Source: Erythrobacter sp. UBA1916
GTDB taxonomy: Bacteria > Pseudomonadota > Alphaproteobacteria > Sphingomonadales > Sphingomonadaceae
Direction of reading: 5' to 3'
Assembly: GCA_002337385.1 (NCBI GenBank)
Contig: DDFY01000034.1
Span: forward strand, 1 to 23,325
Length of the DNA: 23,325 bases
The position numbers were made by a program, and so were the translations under genes. Under the pieces are notes generated by a model, which saw only the letters and a program-made list of their open reading frames with translations, made no database searches and was not told where the DNA came from. Below, in pieces: positions 1 through 9,973 of this stretch (position 1 is its first letter; the number at the start of each line of letters is the position of its first letter).

Positions 1-645
1 GAGACGCTGTTCTACATCGACGAAGCGGCGCGCTACCTCTTCGTCGGACGGCTCTATGACATGGAAGAGCGGCGCGACGTGACCGCCGCGCGCCTGCTCG
101 AACTCAACCCCGACCTGCTCGCCGCCGGTGCAGCCCGCGCTGCCGGCCAGGACACTGCCGGGCGGCACGACGTTGCCGAAACCCGCGACAGGCGGGCAGC
201 GACCCATGTCGATCTCAAAGTCCTGCCCGCAGAAGGCGCGATCCTGTGGGGCAATCCCAAGGGGCCGAAGCTGGTTGTCTTCTCGGATTTTCAGTGCGGC
301 TACTGCAAGCGACTCACCGGCGAGCTCGAGAAGGCAGGCGTCCTTGTCGAGGAACGGCCGATCTCGATCTTCGGCGCATCGAGCCGGCGCATGTCCGAGG
401 CGGTGCTCTGCGCCGCCGACCCCGTCGCGGCGCTCCATGCTGCCTACACCGGCAAGCACCTCGAACCGCGCGCTACCTGCAAGAAAGCCGCTGCGCTCGA
501 TGCCAACGAAGCCTTTGCACAGGCCAACGGCTTTGCCGGAACCCCGGTGATCGTCCGGGCGCGCGACGGCGCGGTGCTGCACGGCTACCGCGATGCAAAG
601 ACACTGCACGCCTTTGCCAATGACAAGTCCGGATCGAAGCAATGA
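1..645 (+). CDS. dsbC: DsbC-like thiol:disulfide isomerase (5' end outside window)
   Basis: The reading frame is open from base 1, so the start lies upstream; 214 residues are visible. The first ~35 resemble the end of the DsbC dimerisation domain (FYIDEAARYLFVGRLYD). After a linker comes a thioredoxin-fold domain with the motif FSDFQCGYCKRL, whose CGYC active site (bases 295-306) is identical to that of DsbC, and a cis-Pro loop GTPVIV. Known for the family: periplasmic isomerases that correct disulfides in secreted proteins. Inference: it services the Cys-rich transfer proteins encoded downstream (TraU, TraN, TraH). Its TGA overlaps the traV ATG by 4 bases, so it belongs to the tra operon. 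It could equally be named after TrbB/DsbC of conjugative systems; the isomerase class is clear, the exact symbol less so. Confidence 0.85.
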   Translation, partial: ETLFYIDEAARYLFVGRLYDMEERRDVTAARLLELNPDLLAAGAARAAGQDTAGRHDVAETRDRRAATHVDLKVLPAEGAILWGNPKGPKLVVFSDFQCGYCKRLTGELEKAGVLVEERPISIFGASSRRMSEAVLCAADPVAALHAAYTGKHLEPRATCKKAAALDANEAFAQANGFAGTPVIVRARDGAVLHGYRDAKTLHAFANDKSGSKQ

Positions 646-1226
646 GCGGTCGTGCGACCCGTGTCGGGGCGACGGCAATTCTCGCATTGACGATCGCCGG
701 CTGCGCGACGCTTGGCGGCAACGTCAAGGGCGACTTTTCCTGCCGCGCGCCGGAGGGAAGCTGCGCGCCAACCTCGATGATCGACGATGCCGCCACCCGC
801 GCTTCACAGGCACAACGGTCCGGTCATGCCTCTGCGGGAGCGCACGGGGCCGGTGATCGCGAATTGCGGATCGTCGTTGCGGGCTACCGCGATGAGGCGG
901 GCCGCATCCACGAGGCCCGGGTCGTTCATGTCGTGCTGCCCGATCGCGCTGCCGAGCGCTGGCGCGCGCCGCGTTCAACCGGCGAGGTGCTGCGCGCCCT
1001 GGCGCGCCCGGCTGAAGCGGAAGGCCCGCCGCCCACCGCCGCAGAAGCAATTCCTTTCCAGCATTCCAATCCCTCCCCCCAGCAGCCTCCCGATGTCCTG
1101 GTCATCCCCTCGCAGGATCTGACGGAGCTGCCCGGCGCCAAAGCGCCGGACCCCGGGGCACCTGGTCGTTCCCCCTCCCCCGGCCAGGTGCCCCACCCTG
1201 TTCTGCCCGAAGGAGAGCCCAAGTGA
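642..1226 (+). CDS. traV: TraV, outer-membrane lipoprotein of the F-type T4SS
   Basis: 194 residues. A lipoprotein signal peptide ends in the lipobox LTIAGC with the lipidated Cys at residue 21, followed at once by the TraV signature GNVKGDFSCRAPEGSC, which carries two further Cys. In F-type systems TraV is the VirB7-like lipoprotein that anchors TraK and TraB to the outer membrane in the core complex. The C-terminal ~60 residues are Pro-rich and look disordered, probably a periplasmic spacer. ATG overlaps the preceding stop (ATGA) and the gene's own TGA overlaps the GTG of traC. At 194 residues it is similar to or slightly longer than F TraV. Confidence 0.9.
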   Translation: MSGRATRVGATAILALTIAGCATLGGNVKGDFSCRAPEGSCAPTSMIDDAATRASQAQRSGHASAGAHGAGDRELRIVVAGYRDEAGRIHEARVVHVVLPDRAAERWRAPRSTGEVLRALARPAEAEGPPPTAAEAIPFQHSNPSPQQPPDVLVIPSQDLTELPGAKAPDPGAPGRSPSPGQVPHPVLPEGEPK

Positions 1227-3772
1227 ACCTCTCGCTTTCTTCTGCGCGCGACGCGCTCCTCGCTGGCCTGTTCGGCGATGCAAAGAAAGCCGACCATGCG
1301 CAGCCGCGTTTCGCGCTCGACATGCTGTCGGACTGGCTTCCATACCGCGTCTATGACGAGGGCCCGGGGCTCTACCGCAACGCGCACTCGAAGGGCTTCA
1401 TTCTCGAAGTCACCCCGCTCATTGGCGCCGACGAGCGGTCAGGTGAGATCCTCGGCCAGTTCTTTTCCGAGAGCCTGCCGCAAGGCGCCTGCCTGCAGGT
1501 GCTGAACTTCGCGTCCCCGCGCATCGGCGCCATCGTCGGCCCGTGGTTCGCGCCGCGCTACGAGCAGGGCGGGATCTACGAAGCGATCGCGAAGGCCCGC
1601 ACCAACCGGCTCTACGATCTCGTCTGGAAGTCGGGCTCGGCACACGCGCCGTTTCATGCACGCCATGTGCGTCTCGTGCTGTCGCTCGGCGTTCCGGTGC
1701 CCGGAAGCGTCACCGATGCGGAACTCACCGAATGCCGAGACGGGATGGCGGGCATGCTGAACTCGCTCGGCCTTGCATCGAACAGGCTCGAGCCTGCAGG
1801 CCTGCTCGCGCTGGTCGACGAACTTACCTCGCCGACCACCGCGCGCGAACCCGATCTCACCCACTGGAACCGCGAGGACACGCTCGATGCGCAAGCGATC
1901 CGCCGCGACATAGAACTCGAAGTCGAGGACGACCGGCTGATCTTGCGCACCGAGCGGTTCCGGGAGACCGGACGTAGCCGCGATGGCGTTCCCAAAATGG
2001 GCACCTGCTATCCTGACCGCTTCGATGTCCGCCATTACGGCGTGCGTTCGACGCCCGAACGCTGGGCGCCGTGGGAATGCGCGCGGCTTGTCGGCGACAT
2101 GTTCACCGACAAGCTGCGCTTTCCCTGTCCCGCCGCCACCATGCTGTGCCTGCACTATCCCGACCAGGAAGCGGCAGCCGCGCGCGCAGGCTACAAGTTC
2201 ATGCGCACCACCAGCCTGTCGGAAACGAAGAGCGCACGCTTCCTGCCGAGGCTTTCCGAGCAATCGGCGGAGTGGAAGCACGTCCAGGCCGAGCTCCAGG
2301 CTGGTAAGAAGCTCGTCAAGCTCTTCTACGGCCTCACCACTATCTCGCCGCTGGGAGACGGCGACGCGCACGAACGCACGATCAAGGCGATCTACAAGGC
2401 CGCCGGCTGGGACCTTGCCGACGAGCGTTTCCTCCAGCTGCAGGGCCTCGTCGCGGCATTCCCGCTGAGCCTCGCCGACGGGCTCGTCCACGACCTTGCA
2501 CGCCTCAAGCGCTTTCGCACCATGCTCTCGACTACCGCGGCCAATATCGCCCCCCTGCAGGGCGAGTATCTCGGCGGGACGATCCCGCACCTGCTGCTCC
2601 TCGGACGGCGCGGCCAGCCCTTCTTCTGGTCGCCCTTCGAGAACGCGGCGGGCAATCACAACATTGCGATCTGCGGGAAGTCGGGATCAGGCAAGTCGGT
2701 GCTGCTGCAGGAGCTGTGCGCCGCGCTGCGCGGCGCGGGCGCCAAGGTGGTCGTGATCGATGACGGGCGCAGTTTCGAGCATTCGGTCAAGCTGCAGGGC
2801 GGCCGCTTCGTCGAGTTCACACTCGCCTCGGGCTTTTCACTCAACCCGTTCTCGATGGTCGACGATGCCCGCGCGCATGAAGACGAAGATTACCGCCTCG
2901 ACTGCTTTGCGATGATCAAGGCGATCGTCGGCCAGATGGCGCGGCCAAGCGCCGCGCCCTCGGACACCGAACGCGGCCTCATCGATCGTGCAGTAACCCA
3001 GGTCTGGAATGCGCTCGGCGGCGGCGGCGCGATCGACGACGTCGCGCATGCACTCCATCAGAGCGACAACGAGGCGGGCAAGGACCTTGCCACCGCAATC
3101 GCGCCCTTCTGCCGAGGCGGAAGCTACGCCGGGTTCTTCTCCGGGAAAGCGAGTTTCGCGCTCGAGGACGATTTCACCGTCTTCGAGATGAGCGACCTCG
3201 CAAGTCGCGAGGAACTCAGAAGCGTCGTCCTCTCGGCGATCATGTTCATGACCGGTCAGGCGATGACGCGCTCGTCGCGCTCGACCAAGAAGCTGCTGCT
3301 GATCGACGAGGCCTGGGCGATGCTCAAGGGCGGTTCGATGGGCGAGTTCGTCGAGACCTATGCCCGCACCGCGCGCAAGTATGGCGGCGCGCTTGCGACC
3401 GCCACCCAGTCGCTCAACGACTACTACAAATCGGACGGCGCGCGGGCCGCGCTCGAGAACAGCGACTGGATGCTGGTGCTTCAGCAGAAACCCGAGACCA
3501 TCGCCGATTTCCGCAAGGAGGCCCGGCTCGACATGGACGACCGGACCGAGACGCTGATCCGCAGCCTCAAGCGCTCGGGCACCGAGTACAGCGAGATCTA
3601 CCTCAAAGGTCCCGAGATGGAAGCCGTTGGACGCCTGGTGCTCGACCCACTCTCCGCGACGATCTTCTCCTCCGATCCTGACACCTATGCCGCGATCCAC
3701 CGCCATGTCGAAAACGGCATGCCGCTGGAGCGCGCAGTCGCGCTGGTCGCAGGTGTGGAAGGAGGCATGTGA
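1223..3772 (+). CDS. traC: TraC, VirB4-like T4SS ATPase
   Basis: 849 residues, starting at GTG 1223 with an AAGGAGAG ribosome binding site at about 1210. The N-terminal half (to about residue 450) matches the TraC/VirB4 N-terminal region of F-type systems. The C-terminal half is a RecA-like ATPase with Walker A GKSGSGKS at residues 485-492 and Walker B LLLIDEAW around residues 692-698 (Asp695, Glu696). TATQSLNDYY in between-strand position fits the Gln-containing motif of VirB4 enzymes. Known role: cytoplasmic/inner-membrane ATPase that drives pilus assembly. It is near the usual length (F TraC is about 875), with no frameshift. It overlaps traV by 4 bases and the next gene by 1. Confidence 0.96.
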   Translation: MNLSLSSARDALLAGLFGDAKKADHAQPRFALDMLSDWLPYRVYDEGPGLYRNAHSKGFILEVTPLIGADERSGEILGQFFSESLPQGACLQVLNFASPRIGAIVGPWFAPRYEQGGIYEAIAKARTNRLYDLVWKSGSAHAPFHARHVRLVLSLGVPVPGSVTDAELTECRDGMAGMLNSLGLASNRLEPAGLLALVDELTSPTTAREPDLTHWNREDTLDAQAIRRDIELEVEDDRLILRTERFRETGRSRDGVPKMGTCYPDRFDVRHYGVRSTPERWAPWECARLVGDMFTDKLRFPCPAATMLCLHYPDQEAAAARAGYKFMRTTSLSETKSARFLPRLSEQSAEWKHVQAELQAGKKLVKLFYGLTTISPLGDGDAHERTIKAIYKAAGWDLADERFLQLQGLVAAFPLSLADGLVHDLARLKRFRTMLSTTAANIAPLQGEYLGGTIPHLLLLGRRGQPFFWSPFENAAGNHNIAICGKSGSGKSVLLQELCAALRGAGAKVVVIDDGRSFEHSVKLQGGRFVEFTLASGFSLNPFSMVDDARAHEDEDYRLDCFAMIKAIVGQMARPSAAPSDTERGLIDRAVTQVWNALGGGGAIDDVAHALHQSDNEAGKDLATAIAPFCRGGSYAGFFSGKASFALEDDFTVFEMSDLASREELRSVVLSAIMFMTGQAMTRSSRSTKKLLLIDEAWAMLKGGSMGEFVETYARTARKYGGALATATQSLNDYYKSDGARAALENSDWMLVLQQKPETIADFRKEARLDMDDRTETLIRSLKRSGTEYSEIYLKGPEMEAVGRLVLDPLSATIFSSDPDTYAAIHRHVENGMPLERAVALVAGVEGGM

Positions 3773-4176
3773 TGGTGCTCGAGACCACCACGCTCGTAGA
3801 TCGCGTGCGACTTCCGTCAGTCAGACAAGCCCGCGACAAGCACCGTGTGATCGACTGGCTGGCGCTGTTCCAGGGCACCTGCCTGGTGCTGATCGAAACG
3901 GCAGGCTTCGCGGCGAGCACGCTGCTGCTTGTTCTCGGTCTGCCGCTGTTCGTGTTCCTTCTCATCGCTGGATGGGACCTGACGGCGCTGTTCGCGCAGA
4001 TCGGCAATCTTGCTGACCACTACCGCAGCGCTGAACCTGTCGCGCGCCGCTTCTTTGCCCAGGACCTCCAGATCGCATTCCTCATCGCAGCCGGCGGCCT
4101 CGCCCTGCTGCGATTGCCGGCTTTCCTGCGCCACCTCGATCGCCGCCTCGCCGAAGGATCTCCCCGCCATGGATAG
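3772..4176 (+). CDS. small inner-membrane protein between traC and trbI, unknown function
   Basis: 134 residues from ATG 3772; GGAGG at 3761-3765 sits 6 bases upstream, which favours this ATG over an in-frame GTG at 3769 only 3 bases from the site. A charged N-terminus (about 27 residues) is followed by hydrophobic stretches at roughly 28-72 (enough for two membrane helices) and 98-118. I recognise no family. Its place, overlapping traC by 1 base and trbI by 8, makes it an integral member of the tra operon, and by position it could be an accessory inner-membrane part of the pilus assembly site. F plasmid carries no obvious counterpart here. Confidence 0.75.
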   Translation: MVLETTTLVDRVRLPSVRQARDKHRVIDWLALFQGTCLVLIETAGFAASTLLLVLGLPLFVFLLIAGWDLTALFAQIGNLADHYRSAEPVARRFFAQDLQIAFLIAAGGLALLRLPAFLRHLDRRLAEGSPRHG

Positions 4177-4549
4177 ACTGAACCTCCCGCTTAGCCAGCT
4201 GGGCCCGAAACTCCTCGCCGTAGCGTTGCTCGTTGCCGCGCTCCTGTGGGGTGCGTGGATCACGCAGCAGGTCACCAGCTCCCCAAAGCAGCGGATCGTC
4301 ACGGTCCGGCTCGCCGAGACCATCGGGACATTCGTCGAGGAAGCCGCGCGCGCCGATGCCGATCCGGCGGTCGTCCAGGCGGCGAGCCTTGCATACCTCA
4401 AAGCCGCCGAAAGCGCCGTCGCCGATATGGGCCATGACGGCCGCGTGGTGCTGGTTGCCGAGGCCGTGCTCGCGGGCGCTGCCGAAGACGCAACCTCCGA
4501 ACTCGAGCAGCGCATTGCGGACAAGCTCGCCGGGGAGAAGCAGCCATGA
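4169..4549 (+). CDS. trbI: TrbI, F-type conjugative transfer protein
   Basis: 126 residues from ATG 4169; an upstream extension of the frame is antisense-like sequence inside the previous gene and was not used. One membrane helix lies at about residues 13-33, then a periplasmic part with IVTVRLAETIGTFVEEAA and a Leu/Ala-rich C-terminus (VVLVAEAVLAGAAEDATSE). This pattern and the length match F TrbI (128 residues), including the ending in which a VLV-x-V strand precedes an amphipathic helix. TrbI is an inner-membrane protein that influences pilus outgrowth and retraction in F. Location between traC and traW is the F order. It overlaps the signal peptidase gene by 4 bases. Confidence 0.85.
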   Translation: MDRLNLPLSQLGPKLLAVALLVAALLWGAWITQQVTSSPKQRIVTVRLAETIGTFVEEAARADADPAVVQAASLAYLKAAESAVADMGHDGRVVLVAEAVLAGAAEDATSELEQRIADKLAGEKQP

Positions 4550-5052
4550 GCCTGACCCGCTCGATCCGCCGTCCGCTGCTGCTCTCGGGGCTGGTCCTGC
4601 TACCGCTTGCCTGGGCGCCCCTCGATGCCTTCAGCAAGGACCACGCGTTCCTCATCAATGCGAGCCCGAGCCTGCCCAACTGGGCGTTCTGGCTCGACAA
4701 GCACGCGCCGATCGAACGCGGCAGCCTGTTCTTCTTCGAGCCGCCGCAAAGCGAGCTGGTCGAAAGGCATTTCGGAAAAGGACCGCAGATGTTCGGCAAG
4801 CGCGTGCTTGGCATGCCGGGCGATGTCGTGCGCCACGAGGGCGATGCGGTCTTCATCAACGGGAAGCAGGTCGCGAGCCTGCTCGAGGTCACCCGCCTTG
4901 GCGTGCCGCTCACGCGCGGTCCCGAAGGCGCAATACCGGAAGGTTGCTACTACGCCGGAACTGACCATCCGCGCGGGCTCGACAGCCGCTACGGCGCAAT
5001 CGGTTTCATTTGCCGCGAGCAGATCCTCGGCAGCGGGAGGGCAATCCTGTGA
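4546..5052 (+). CDS. S26-family signal peptidase (TraF/LepB type)
   Basis: 168 residues. An N-terminal membrane helix (about 9-28) precedes INASPSLPNWAFWL, where Ser42 is the likely nucleophile, and FGKRVLGMPGDVV, where Lys85 is the general base; both boxes are hallmarks of the S26 family, and the spacing fits the small conjugative peptidases (RP4 TraF, R27 TrhF). GCYYAGTDHPRGLDSRYGAIGFI is the third conserved box, ending with the typical S-R-Y-x-G. Known roles of relatives are prepilin maturation or, in RP4, pilin cyclisation. Inference: it processes the pilin or another exported transfer protein of this operon. F itself uses host LepB, so its presence resembles the IncH-type branch. Confidence 0.88.
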   Translation: MSLTRSIRRPLLLSGLVLLPLAWAPLDAFSKDHAFLINASPSLPNWAFWLDKHAPIERGSLFFFEPPQSELVERHFGKGPQMFGKRVLGMPGDVVRHEGDAVFINGKQVASLLEVTRLGVPLTRGPEGAIPEGCYYAGTDHPRGLDSRYGAIGFICREQILGSGRAIL

Positions 5053-5680
5053 TGCGCTCCCTCCTTCCGATTGGCGCGCTTCTCCTCGCTGCGCTCCCTG
5101 CCAGCCTGCAGGCACGAGACTACGGCCAGCGCGGAGCGGTCTTCCCCGTGATCGAGCGCGATCTCTTGGAACAGATCCATACGCGCCTCGCCCAGATGGA
5201 AAAGTCGGGCGAGACCGCGCGGCTCAACGAGGAACTCAAGCGTCGCACGATTGCCCGCGTCAACCGGCCTGATCCGGTTGCCGGCGTGATCCGCGCAAGC
5301 GCAAGCCGCCAATGGGCCTTCGATCCGACAATTACGCTTGCTGCCGATATCCGGGGCGCAAAAGGCGAGCTGATCCATGCCGCCGGAACGCAGGTCAATC
5401 CGCTCGACAGCGTCAAGCTGCGCGGCGACCTCCTGTTTCTTGACGGCGACGATCCCTCGCAAATCGCCTGGGCGCTGAGGCAGGACGCGCACGCCAAGCT
5501 TATCCTCGTGAAAGGCGCACCGCTCGAGCTGATGAAGGCCCGTCAACGCCGCTTCTATTTCGATCAGGGCGGCAAGCTGACGCAAAAATTCGGCATCAGG
5601 GCCGTCCCCGCGTGGGTGCGCCAGAACGGGCGGATGCTCGAGGTGAGCGAGATCACGCTCCCGCCCCGGAAGGCACAGCC

Positions 5681-5684
<4 letters not shown>
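5052..5684 (+). CDS. traW: TraW, periplasmic pilus assembly protein
   Basis: 210 residues from ATG 5052, with GGGAGG at 5035-5040; a longer in-frame start exists but would run deep into the peptidase gene. A Sec signal peptide (about residues 1-20, ending LQA) is followed by DYGQRGAVFPVIERDLLEQI, the conserved TraW N-terminal motif. The end contains KLTQKFGIRAVPAWV, also typical of TraW. In F, TraW is periplasmic, is needed for pilus assembly and interacts functionally with TrbC. It overlaps the peptidase gene by 1 base and traU by 4. Confidence 0.92.
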
Positions 5685-7442
<1,758 letters not shown>

Positions 7443-7446
<4 letters not shown>

Positions 7447-9164
7447 CGCTCGCAAAATCTCTCAGTCTGGGCTTGCTCGCTCTTCTCGCGGTCGCCGCGC
7501 CCGTCTCCGCGCAGCAGCAGGACGCGCGGGCCGATGGCAAGTCCTTTGGCGAAAGCCTGCGCGGCGAAGCGCAAGAAGCTGCCAGGTCGCAGCCCAATGC
7601 AGCAAACCTGCCCAACTACGACCGCAACGCCGTGCGAAACCTGGAAACGCTCGCCGACGATCCCGACCGGATCGAAAGCAATGCGGCCGCCGCTGCTACC
7701 GGACACCGGGGCTATCGGGCGATGCGCTACAGCGTGGCCAATCGCGCGCGCTTCGATCCAAGCGAGATCGAGGACGTCATCGCGCGCAGCCTCGCAATAA
7801 ACGAGACCCCGCTCGACTATACCAGTGGCATGGATATCTCCGGCGGTCAGGGCAATTGCGTCCCGTTGCCGCCCGGGACGGGCTCGGCGGGAACCTATAC
7901 CGCTACCTGCAACACCGGCACGCGGATCGACCAGTCGGCGGGCCAGTGCGAAGTCCCGCTCGTCGCCAACGTGACCCGGCGCCAGCAATGGCACTATCTC
8001 TGCAATGAGACGAGCACAGTCTATGGATATCCCTGGTGCTCGGCATTCGATGGTGGCTCGTGCCGGATCACCGGGTATCGGCCCGGGCCCTGCCTTCAGT
8101 GGCGGCAGGACCAGTTCTACAGATACTGCACCGAACCTGGCGATCCCATCGCCGAAATCACATGCGACACTCCAGATGCGCGCTACACGCCCTATGCGGT
8201 GACCACGGACAACTCGATCGATACCTTTTCCGACGAGAGCCAGTGCACCGGATTTGCCGATAATGGCGACTGTACGCTCGATACCGAGATCTGCACCGAT
8301 GCCGATCCGCAGACACGGGTGATCGACGGTGTCTCGGTTACGCGGCCCTGCTGGGAATGGCAGCGTAGCTACACCTGCACATCGCGCGAGGCGGCGACCG
8401 ACTGTTCGGACATCGAAAGCCAGGGCACCTGCCGGTTCATCGGCGAGGAATGCCTCACCGACGAGACGCCCTGCGAGACCTGGGAGCGCATCTACGAATG
8501 TCCCCTGCCCGGTACGGACAGCTCCACACAGTATGTCTGCGACGGCGATGTCTATTGCATCGATGGCAGCTGCGAGACGATCGAGCGCACCGCCAATGAC
8601 GAGTTCAAGGATGCGGCGGTCGCATTGCATGCCATGGACGAGGCGCGCGGCCAGTTCGATCCGAACACGCTGACGCTGTTCCGCGGCACGCGCAACACCT
8701 GCTCGTCCAAGGTCTTCGGCGTGCTCAACTGCTGCAAGGGTAAGGGTTTCCCGCTCATTCCGGGGATCAGCCTGCTGGTTGCGCTCGGCTGCGATCGCGA
8801 GGAAGTGCTACTCCACCAGCGCGATGCGCAGGGGCTGTGCGCCTATGTGGGGACCTATTGTTCGGACAAGTTCCTCGGCGTCTGCCTGACGAAGAAGAAG
8901 GTCTATTGCTGTTTCGAGAGCAAGCTCTCGCGGATCCTGCAGGAACAGGGCCGTAAGCAGCTCCCCAAGCCGTGGGACAAGCCCAAAGAAGAACAATGCG
9001 AGGGGTTCACCCTCGCCGAGTTCGCCCGGCTCGACCTCAGCCGGATGGATTTCAGCGAAGTCTATTCCGAGTTCACCGAGGCCGCGCGGCTGCCCGACGA
9101 GCTCGAAACGAGCATCCTCATCCAGCAGAGGATCGAAGATTATTACGCAAGGGGCGGCCAATGA
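7443..9164 (+). CDS. traN: TraN, Cys-rich outer-membrane mating-pair stabilisation protein
   Basis: 573 residues with a clear signal peptide (LLALLAVAAPVSAQ, cut after about residue 23). I count 32 cysteines, concentrated between about residues 135 and 515, including repeated C-x-n-C units (CWEW, CETW, CCKGKGF, CCFESKLS). The CCFESKLSRILQEQGRKQL block near the C-terminus is the best conserved TraN segment. Known role: an outer-membrane protein that holds donor and recipient together and can recognise a recipient receptor. Length is similar to F TraN (602). The many Cys explain the value of the DsbC- and TraF-like partners in the operon. It overlaps trbC and traF by 4 bases each. Confidence 0.94.
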
Positions 9165-9973
9165 CCCATCTCCATCGCTTGACAGCGCTGGCCCTGAGCC
9201 TGAGCGTTCTTCCCACAACCTCGGCCTATAGCCAAGAGCGACAGGACACTACATCGACCACCGCGGCCGATGCGCTCTACTGCAAAGAGCGCAGGCTGGG
9301 TTACTGGTTCTACTGTGTCAAACCAATTCCCGCTGAAGAGCCGCAACAGCCCGAAACCGAACCGGTCCCGGCAACGCAGGAACTCGACGCGATCACCTCC
9401 GAGCTGCGCGAACTCAAGGCGCGCGCGATCCTCTATCCGACCGAGGCCAATGTCGCGGCCTATATCCGCTTCCAGCGCGCGCAGCTCGACCGCGCCTCGC
9501 TGTTCTCCGATGTCTGGCAGCGGGCGATCTGGCAGGACCCGGACCTCGACTACACGCTTGAACGCCCCGTCGGAGCGGTCGCTAAGAAGCAGTGGCAGGA
9601 TGCCCGCAGCGCGGAGCGCGATCACGTCATGGCAACGCTCTCGCAGCGCTACGGGCTGTTCTATTTCTTCAGTTCGACCTGCGGCCCGTGCGAAGTGATG
9701 AGCCCGATCGTCAAGGGCGTCGCAAACCGTTGGCGGATCACCGTGCGCGCGATCTCGACGGACGGCGGGCCTTCGCGCCATTTCCCGGACTACAAGGTCG
9801 AAACCAACCAGCGCGGCAAGCTTGGTCTCGAAGGCAAAGCCACCCCCGCCCTGGTGCTGTGGGACAGCGTGACCAAACGCCCGATTCCGATCGGCTACGG
9901 CGTGCTCTCGGCCGACGAGCTGCAGGACCGCATCTACCTTCTCACCTCCAAGGAAGCCGGACATGATTACTAG
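9161..9973 (+). CDS. traF: TraF, thioredoxin-fold pilus assembly protein with CGPC site
   Basis: 270 residues from ATG 9161 (overlapping the traN stop by 4 bases); a longer in-frame start would extend into traN and was rejected because the signal peptide (about residues 1-25, TTSAYS) begins here. N-terminal LYCKERRLGYWFYC and a helical middle are followed by a thioredoxin domain, YGLFYFFSSTCGPCEVMSPIV, with Cys174-Gly-Pro-Cys177 and a later cis-Pro loop KATPALVLW. In F, TraF is periplasmic and lacks the CxxC, the redox function being in TrbB; here the site is intact, so this protein is probably redox-active. It overlaps traH by 11 bases. Confidence 0.94.
   Translation: MTHLHRLTALALSLSVLPTTSAYSQERQDTTSTTAADALYCKERRLGYWFYCVKPIPAEEPQQPETEPVPATQELDAITSELRELKARAILYPTEANVAAYIRFQRAQLDRASLFSDVWQRAIWQDPDLDYTLERPVGAVAKKQWQDARSAERDHVMATLSQRYGLFYFFSSTCGPCEVMSPIVKGVANRWRITVRAISTDGGPSRHFPDYKVETNQRGKLGLEGKATPALVLWDSVTKRPIPIGYGVLSADELQDRIYLLTSKEAGHDY

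Noticed and set aside
1439..2659. 406-codon minus-strand open frame opposite traC
   Set aside because: Lies wholly within the well-supported ATPase gene, with shadow-type composition.
8972..9160. 63-codon N-terminal extension of TraF into traN
   Set aside because: The signal peptide begins at ATG 9161, and the extension is Arg-rich out-of-frame traN sequence.
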